From the NCBI GenBank assembly GCA_003554585.1, contig PWGV01000024.1:1-64000 (forward strand): 64,000 nucleotides of DNA, read 5' to 3'. Source of the stretch: Halobacteroidaceae bacterium (GTDB lineage: Bacteria; Bacillota; Halanaerobiia; B1SED10-174). Positions within the stretch are counted from its first letter, which is position 1; every line of letters begins with the position of its first letter. Below the pieces are notes generated by a model, which had not been told where the DNA came from, ran no database searches, and worked only from the letters and a program-made list of their open reading frames with translations. Both the position numbers and the translations under genes were made by a program. Positions 57,974 through 64,000 of this stretch are shown in pieces.

Positions 57974-59167
57974 TTATCCTTTTTCCCGTTCAAATTCTTC
58001 CCTGACCTTCTTTTGAAGCTCGGAGCTGGTCAAATAATCAAAACCCGTAAAAGCCAGGGCTGCTGCCCCAATCAGCATTCCTTCCATCGCCCGGGAACTC
58101 TTTGTAGCCCGGGCAAACTCCCTGGTATGCCCTGGATGCGGTTCATCCATTATCTTGATACTGGGGTGAATCGCCGGAACCACCTGGCTGATATCACCGA
58201 TATCTACAGAACCTTTGGTTAGACTTGTTTCTATTTCTTCCCTGGCTACTCCAAGGGAAGTCAGGTTATTTTCAAAAAGTTCATTGAGTTCTTGGTTGGA
58301 ACAAAGGGGAGCATAGCCCATTTCATAATTGGAGATCTCAACCCGGCAACCCGCTGCAAGAGCCCCTCCCTCGGCACATTTAATAACTTTCTCTTTTAGT
58401 TCGGCAAGCTGTTCTAATTCCGGGGCCCGCAGATAGTACTGAGCACGGGTATGTTCGGGAATCATATTTGCGGCTTCGCCACCTTTGGCAATTATTCCAT
58501 GGATTCTTAATCCATCCGGGACCTGCTGTCTGAGGTTGCTTATGGAATTATACATATTAACTAAAGCGTCCAGTGCATTGATGCCCTTTTCTGGAGCAGC
58601 AGAAGCGTGGGAAGAACGCCCGTAAAAATCAAATTGGAGGGCTTCCAGGGCCAGTGAGCTTCCGCTTTTTTGATAAGCACTCGAGGGGTGAGCCATTAAG
58701 GCAATATCTACCTCGGAAAAAGTCCCTCTTTCCACCATGGTAACCTTTCCCCCATCGGTCTCTTCTGCGGGAGTACCAATGACCACTATTCTGCCAGAAT
58801 CGGGGGAAAGAACTTCCCGCAAAGCACTTGCAGCTGCAACCGACATTACTCCAATCAGGTTATGACCACAGGCATGACCGAGTCCGGGCAAAGCATCATA
58901 TTCAGCTAAAAAAGCAATAGTGGGACCATTATTTTTGTTTCCAGTTTCAGCCCAGAAAGCTGTTTCCAGGCCGGCAGTTCCTTTTTCCACCTTAAAGCCA
59001 AGCTCTTTTAACAATTCCACCAGGGCTTTTTGGGCTTTATATTCCTGATGACCTAACTCGGGGTTTTCCCAGATAAAACGGGCTACTTCTGCCCAGCGGT
59101 TTTTTTTCTGAAAGATATACTCCTTAATTTTTTCTTTCAATTCAATCGCTCCTTTTAAGACAAACAA
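57974..59167 (-). CDS. M20 family amidohydrolase/peptidase (AbgB-like)
   Basis: IAFLAEYDALPGLGHACGHNLIGVMSVAAASAL; GTPAEETDGGKVTMVERG; YGRSSHASAAPEKGINALDA. Confidence 0.92.
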   Translation of the reverse strand: MFVLKGAIELKEKIKEYIFQKKNRWAEVARFIWENPELGHQEYKAQKALVELLKELGFKVEKGTAGLETAFWAETGNKNNGPTIAFLAEYDALPGLGHACGHNLIGVMSVAAASALREVLSPDSGRIVVIGTPAEETDGGKVTMVERGTFSEVDIALMAHPSSAYQKSGSSLALEALQFDFYGRSSHASAAPEKGINALDALVNMYNSISNLRQQVPDGLRIHGIIAKGGEAANMIPEHTRAQYYLRAPELEQLAELKEKVIKCAEGGALAAGCRVEISNYEMGYAPLCSNQELNELFENNLTSLGVAREEIETSLTKGSVDIGDISQVVPAIHPSIKIMDEPHPGHTREFARATKSSRAMEGMLIGAAALAFTGFDYLTSSELQKKVREEFEREKG

Positions 59168-59188
59168 AGCCCCGGCAGGGGCTTTGTC
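59163..59188 (-). terminator. Intrinsic terminator downstream of ileS
   Basis: ACAAAGCCCC-tgcc-GGGGCTTTGT followed by TTGTCTT on minus strand. Confidence 0.7.
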
Positions 59189-62100
59189 TTATTTTACGGG
59201 TTCCAGGCCGATTTCAATTCGTCCCTCTCCAAGATCGAGATCTTTCTTTATTGACATGTCAATACTATCCCGTTCTTCCAGGATGTCAGCCAAAGCTTCA
59301 GTTTTAATATATTCTCCATACTCTTCCATTACTTCCTGCACAAGACCTTCCGCCTTGAAATTAATATGAATTCTGGTCTCAACCTCAAGTCCCCCGTCTT
59401 TCCTGAGGGTTTGAATATTGCGGAGAATATCTCTGGCCAGTCCTTCCCGGAGAAGTTCAGGGGTAATTTCTGTATCCAGAGCAACCAGGACTCCTTCCTC
59501 TTCAATAACAGCTTTATCCGCTGGGGCTTTTTTCTGGATGTTAACTTCCTCTGCGGATAGTTTAACATCCTTTTCTTCGAGGTTAAGGGTCAGTTCTCCC
59601 TTTTCCTCCAGCGAGCTTACTGCTTTTTCCCCATCTATGTTCTCCAGAGCTTTTTTGATCTGGGGAACCAATGGGCCAAATTTCGCCCCTACTTTTGCAA
59701 AGTTAGGCTGAAGACGGAATTCATAAAACCCGGCCTGGTCGGCAACAACCTCGATCTCCTTGATGTTAACTTCATCTTTGATAATATTTTCTCCCCGCTC
59801 AATCGCCCGGCTCATGGCTTCATCCCCAGCTACTTCCAGCAGTTTGAGCGGCTGCCGGACCTTAATTCCAGCCTGATTCCGGGCAGAGTGAGCAACACTG
59901 CACACTCTCATTATCCTATCCATCTCCTGCAGCAATTCTTCATCCAGCCATTCCTTCTCTGCCTGGGGATAATTACAAAGATGGATGCTTTCAGGTTGAT
60001 CGGCTAATACTCCCCGAACCAGGTTCTGATAAATATCTTCAGTAATGAAGGGTAGCAGGGGTGCCAGGAGTTTGGTAATAGCCAGCAGGGTGTAATAGAG
60101 GACATGGTAGGCCTGATCCTTGTCGGCATCTTCTTCCCCTTTCCAGAAGCGGCGGCGGTTTCTGCGAACGTACCAGCGGGAGGTATCCTCAATCAATCCA
60201 TCAACACTCCGCAAACCCCGCATCGTATCATAACTCCATAACGCATCGTCCATATCTTCGATAGTCTTTTGAACCCGGGCTACCAGCCACCGGTCAAGGA
60301 GCTCGGAGGGGCTTTCTCCCTGTTCACCCTTGTTTAAAGGCACCTTGTGGGGATCTTTACTGGGTTTCCAGCCATCGAGCTTGGCATAGGTTAGGAAAAA
60401 GGAGTAGGTGTTCCAGAAGGTGAGAAGTTTCCGCTTGACTTCTTCACCGATCCCATAACCAAAGCTGAGATTAACATTCGGGTTCCGGGAGGTATAGATA
60501 TAGCGCATGATATCTGCGCCCATCTCTTCGACTGCATCATCAAACCAGATAGCATTCCCCCAGCTTTTGTGCATCGGTCTTCCCGTTTCATCGTGCACCT
60601 TTTCATAAGTCATTACCTTCTTATAAGGCGGGGTATCTTCCAGAACGCTGCTCATAAAAAGCTGGGCGTAAAACCAGAGCCTGATCTGTTCCCTCATCTC
60701 TACAACAAAATCCGCGGGGAACCATTTTTCCCAGTACTTCTTCCCTTCCTCTCCATTTAGATAACAGAGTGTCGAGAAGGGAACTATACCTGCATCCAGC
60801 CAGCAGTCACCAACTTCGGAAATCCTTTCCACCTCTTCTCCACATTCAGGGCACTCGATTTTATACTGATCAATCCAGGGCCGGTGTAATTCAGGGAGAT
60901 CATCGACTGGACTTGTAGCTTTTTCTTCAAGCTCCTCCCGGGAAGAGATAATTGTTACTTTTCCGCAGGAACACCGGTAAAATGGAAGGGGCAGTCCCCA
61001 GAACCTTTTCCGGGAAATACACCAATCGCCCATATTGTTAAGCCAGTCAGCCATCAGCTTGCCGGCATAATCGGGCTGCCAGTTCACCTCCCTGGCATTA
61101 GCCAGCATTGTTTCCCGCATGGGTTCTCCCTTGATAAACCATTCCTGTTCCAGCCGGAAAACAAGGTCTTCCCCACAGCGCCAGCAAACAGGATAACGGT
61201 GGTGGTATTCTTCAACTTTTAACAGGTAGCCTTTTTCCGCGAGGTTATCCATTATAGGCTGCCCTACTTCGGCTGCATTTTGCCGGGAAAGAAAACCAAA
61301 GTTATCATAATAATCGCCGGCTTCATCAATGGGTGCAATTATATCCAGGTCGTGTTCCTGGCTTAAACCGTAATCCTCGGCACCGCAACCAGGGGCAATA
61401 TGGACAATTCCTGTCCCCTCTTCACCGCTTACTTCATCCCAGGAAATAACCCGGTGTCCAAGTTCCTTTTGTGCAGGCAGCTCATCAAAAGGTCCGCGAT
61501 AGGTAAGCCCCAGAAGCTTATCTCCTTTGACTTTTTCTTCAACCGAATATTTACCGTCAATTCTTTCCCTGGCTTCTTCAGCCACCCAGATAAATTTATC
61601 TTCTGTTTTTAGCTTAAGATAATCCAGTTTTGGGTTTACAGCCAGGGCAACATTAGCCGGAAGAGTCCAGGGAGTAGTAGTCCATACAGCAAAATATTCA
61701 TTTTCCCGGTCAATAATTGGCAGGGTAATGAAAACCGAGGGATGAACCATATCCTTGTAGGAATCCGCCAGTTCATGCTGGGAAAGGGAAGTTCCACAGC
61801 GTAAACACCAGGGCATTACACTGTCCCCCTGGTATAATAGGTCCTTATCCTGGCAAACCTTCAGGAAATGCCAGATATGCTCGATATTATTATCGTCCAT
61901 GGTATAATAAGAGTTTTCCCAGTCCATCCACTGTCCAAGACGTTTAGACTGCTCAGTTTGAATAGCTGCGTACTTCTCAACTCTCTCCCGACAGGCCCGG
62001 GCAAAATTTTCCAGGCCGTATTCAATTATTTCTTTTTTTGAATTCAAATCCAGTGCTTTCTCCCCTTCAACCTCTACCCAGAGGCCCTGACAGTCAAAAC

Positions 62101-62350
62101 CATTCTGAAACCTCTGGTCAAAACCATGCATTGCCCGGTGGCGCTGGAAAACGTCCTTATAGGTCCTGCCCCAGGCATGATGGACCCCCATGGGGTTATT
62201 GGCAGTAATGGGACCGTCAATAAAAGAATAGTGTTCGTTCCCTTTATTTTTTTCCTGGAGTTTTTTAAAAATTTGTTGCTCTTCCCAGAACTTTAAAATC
62301 TGCCTTTCAAGTTTTGGAAATTCTGGCTTGGCGGGAACTTCTTTAAACAT
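59189..62350 (-). CDS. ileS: Isoleucyl-tRNA synthetase
   Basis: NNPMGVHHAWGRTYKDVFQRHRAMHG; WTTTPWTLPANVALAV; KVHDETGRPMHKSWGNAIWF (KxxKS-like); start trimmed to MFKEVPAKPEFPKLE. Confidence 0.95.
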   Translation of the reverse strand: MFKEVPAKPEFPKLERQILKFWEEQQIFKKLQEKNKGNEHYSFIDGPITANNPMGVHHAWGRTYKDVFQRHRAMHGFDQRFQNGFDCQGLWVEVEGEKALDLNSKKEIIEYGLENFARACRERVEKYAAIQTEQSKRLGQWMDWENSYYTMDDNNIEHIWHFLKVCQDKDLLYQGDSVMPWCLRCGTSLSQHELADSYKDMVHPSVFITLPIIDRENEYFAVWTTTPWTLPANVALAVNPKLDYLKLKTEDKFIWVAEEARERIDGKYSVEEKVKGDKLLGLTYRGPFDELPAQKELGHRVISWDEVSGEEGTGIVHIAPGCGAEDYGLSQEHDLDIIAPIDEAGDYYDNFGFLSRQNAAEVGQPIMDNLAEKGYLLKVEEYHHRYPVCWRCGEDLVFRLEQEWFIKGEPMRETMLANAREVNWQPDYAGKLMADWLNNMGDWCISRKRFWGLPLPFYRCSCGKVTIISSREELEEKATSPVDDLPELHRPWIDQYKIECPECGEEVERISEVGDCWLDAGIVPFSTLCYLNGEEGKKYWEKWFPADFVVEMREQIRLWFYAQLFMSSVLEDTPPYKKVMTYEKVHDETGRPMHKSWGNAIWFDDAVEEMGADIMRYIYTSRNPNVNLSFGYGIGEEVKRKLLTFWNTYSFFLTYAKLDGWKPSKDPHKVPLNKGEQGESPSELLDRWLVARVQKTIEDMDDALWSYDTMRGLRSVDGLIEDTSRWYVRRNRRRFWKGEEDADKDQAYHVLYYTLLAITKLLAPLLPFITEDIYQNLVRGVLADQPESIHLCNYPQAEKEWLDEELLQEMDRIMRVCSVAHSARNQAGIKVRQPLKLLEVAGDEAMSRAIERGENIIKDEVNIKEIEVVADQAGFYEFRLQPNFAKVGAKFGPLVPQIKKALENIDGEKAVSSLEEKGELTLNLEEKDVKLSAEEVNIQKKAPADKAVIEEEGVLVALDTEITPELLREGLARDILRNIQTLRKDGGLEVETRIHINFKAEGLVQEVMEEYGEYIKTEALADILEERDSIDMSIKKDLDLGEGRIEIGLEPVK

Positions 62351-62379
62351 TCTTCTTCCTCCTTTACATAATGCTCGCA

Positions 62380-62640
62380 ATAAAAAAACCCAATCCTTTT
62401 TAAGGACGGGGTTTCCCGCGGTACCACCTTAATTGGCTTTACAGCCCTCTCCAGCAGGCACTTTAATGCCCTACCCCTGCTAACGGTGAGGCTTCCGGCA
62501 GACTTACTCATCTTTCAGTCTGCGGCTCCCAGGCGATTTTCCCCATTTTCTTTCTACCGGGCTCCCACCATCCCCGGCTCGCTAAGAGAAATAAAAACGG
62601 GTACTCTTCCTGCTCCTAGCCTATTTGGAGTTATTTTACC
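62380..62640 (-). promoter_or_regulatory. T-box leader (tRNA-Ile responsive) upstream of ileS
   Basis: Minus strand T-box AAGGTGGTACCGCGGGAAAC (about 62411-62430), downstream terminator CCCCGTCCTTaaaaAGGATTGGGTTTTTTT, AATC in the presumed specifier loop (ATC Ile). Confidence 0.92.
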
Positions 62641-62717
62641 ATAGGGATGCTCCATAGTCAACAATCCTTAGGGGAATGATACCTCGCCCCCCTCCTTGCA
62701 AAATCAGGTAAAATAAA

Positions 62718-62745
62718 TAAAAACCCGGCTTTTTTGCCGGGAAAT
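62718..62745 (-). terminator. Intrinsic terminator downstream of small ORF 62774-62962
   Basis: Minus strand CCCGGCaaaaaaGCCGGG followed by TTTTTATTT. Confidence 0.75.
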
Positions 62746-62773
62746 TTATTCCTTGGAATATTATACTTCGGTA

Positions 62774-62962
62774 TTAGATAGCTACAATTACTACCCCCAG
62801 TTCTTTTTCCAGTTGTTTTATTTTTTCCAGCTGCTCTGAGGATAATTGAGCGGGTTTAACTGCCTTGCAGGAAAAAGCAAGCAGGATCGCCCCCAGCTCT
62901 TTTTCCAGGCTTTGCAAAGAATCCAGTTTATCTTTTTCCATGGCGGCATAGGAACAGATCAT
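62774..62962 (-). CDS. Small protein with an internal duplicated LEKELG motif
   Basis: 62 aa; LDSLQSLEKELGAILLAF and LEKIKQLEKELGVVIVAI; own RBS region and terminator. Confidence 0.6.
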   Translation of the reverse strand: MICSYAAMEKDKLDSLQSLEKELGAILLAFSCKAVKPAQLSSEQLEKIKQLEKELGVVIVAI

Positions 62963-63096
62963 TAAAACCCCTCCAATAATTACTTGGTTTTTTTGTATAT
63001 TAATGAAATTTTATCACATTTTTATTCCGCTGGCAAACTGTAAGAAAAAACGGATAATTTTTCAATCCCGTGAAATGCAAACTCCTGCAAAAACCC

Positions 63097-63125
63097 AAAA
63101 AAAAAGCACCTGTAAAAACAGGCAC
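63097..63125 (-). terminator. Intrinsic terminator downstream of the betaine/proline-type permease
   Basis: Minus strand GTGCCTGTttttACAGGTGC followed by TTTTTTTTT. Confidence 0.75.
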
Positions 63126-63134
63126 TCTAAAATA

Positions 63135-63986
63135 TTAATTACTGGGGGGTTCAAAGCGTTTGGCGAAGCCCTGAGTAAGCCTATCAATAACTATTGCAAG
63201 AATTACAACACTTATCCCCGCTTCAAACCCTCGGCCCACATCAATCCTATTTATAGAAACCAAAACCTCATAACCCAGGCCTCCTCCACCAATCATGGAG
63301 GCAATTACAACCATCGCCAGCGCCATCATAGTAGTTTGGTTAACACCGGCAAGGATTGAAGGCATTGCCAGAGGTATACGCACCTCTTTCAGAAGTTGAA
63401 AACGTGTAGCTCCATAGGCCAAAGCCGCTTCTTGGACTTCCTGGGATACCTGCCGCAAACCAAGATTGGTCAGCCTGATTACCGGGGGGACTGCGTAAAC
63501 AAAAGTTGCCAGAACCGCAGGCACCTTCCCCAAACCAAAAAGCATCATGGTCGGGATCAGGTAAACAAAACTGGGCATGGTCTGCATGCCGTCAAGAATT
63601 GGCCTTCCCAGGCCTTCTAGCCTATTGAATTCCGCCATCAAAACCCCATTTGGTATACCAACTAAAATGGCGATAACAACGGCAGTAAGAACGATAGCTA
63701 TTGTTTCTATTGCCAGATCCCACAGCCCAAAAAGACCAACTGCAATAGGTAATAAACTTAAAACAATTGTCAGGCCTATTTTTTTTGTAGTAAAATATGA
63801 GGTCAGGGCAATTGCCAGAATATAAATCCACCAGGGGATAGCTTCCAGACCAGAGTGGATATTTAAAAGAAGGGAGAGGATAATTCCAGAAAGACCGTCA
63901 AAAAAAGCCGTAAACGTGGTTAATAACCAGTTTGTAAAATCATTGATCCAACCAGCGATATGAAACTCCCAGGCTTCAGGAAACAT
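63135..63986 (-). CDS. Glycine betaine/proline-type ABC transporter permease (ProW/OpuAB family)
   Basis: GLGRPILDGMQTMPSFVYLIPTMMLFGLGKVPAVLATFVYAVPPVIRLTNLGLRQVSQEVQEAALAYGATRFQLLKEVRIPLAMPSILAGVNQTTMMALAMVVIASMIG. Confidence 0.95.
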   Translation of the reverse strand: MFPEAWEFHIAGWINDFTNWLLTTFTAFFDGLSGIILSLLLNIHSGLEAIPWWIYILAIALTSYFTTKKIGLTIVLSLLPIAVGLFGLWDLAIETIAIVLTAVVIAILVGIPNGVLMAEFNRLEGLGRPILDGMQTMPSFVYLIPTMMLFGLGKVPAVLATFVYAVPPVIRLTNLGLRQVSQEVQEAALAYGATRFQLLKEVRIPLAMPSILAGVNQTTMMALAMVVIASMIGGGGLGYEVLVSINRIDVGRGFEAGISVVILAIVIDRLTQGFAKRFEPPSN

Positions 63987-64000
63987 CCTCTGTCAACCCC

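Noticed and set aside
63003-63359. 118-aa + strand ORF near right edge
   Set aside because: Overlaps the permease gene and its terminator; no family resemblance
1-64000. Search for mobile elements, prophage, CRISPR/Cas and known defence cassettes
   Set aside because: No transposase, integrase, phage structural, Cas or restriction-modification signatures in the supplied translations

Overview
Chromosomal window from a low-to-mid GC Firmicutes/Clostridia-like bacterium, densely coding, with no CRISPR array, transposase, integrase or prophage visible. The left part is the familiar block ctsR-mcsA-mcsB-clpC-radA-disA-(carD)-PIN/TRAM-ispDF-gltX-thyX-rlmB-sigH-tuf on the minus strand. The rest is metabolic and transport islands: a nitrilase pair with a glycoside hydrolase, cysS, oppABC, pstSCA, a lone RnfD-like protein, tatA-mobA-tatC, fetAB-like, mgtE, tldD/tldE, an M29 aminopeptidase, M20, ileS with a T-box, and a betaine/proline-type permease. 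RNA features are one tRNA-Ala(CGC), the ileS T-box leader, and one candidate orphan structured RNA. The strongest unusual signal is at 54832-57933. It is a compact, apparently degenerate oligopeptide-ABC-transporter-like cassette: two OppB/OppC-like permeases plus a fused double OppD/OppF-like protein. The fused protein keeps OppD/F C-terminal hallmarks (HPYSRAIL, GCPFHPACGESFSYC, VACHLF) but lacks recognisable Walker A, LSGGQ and Walker B motifs in both halves. It sits downstream of tldD/tldE and an aminopeptidase. Other notable signals are a near-consensus CtsR operator fused to a five-copy hexamer array of half-sites at ctsR, a catalytically dead nitrilase next to an intact one, a frameshifted GH1 gene, and Opp and Pst loci lacking ATPase genes. 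All calls come from reading the sequence and supplied translations; no database search was run.
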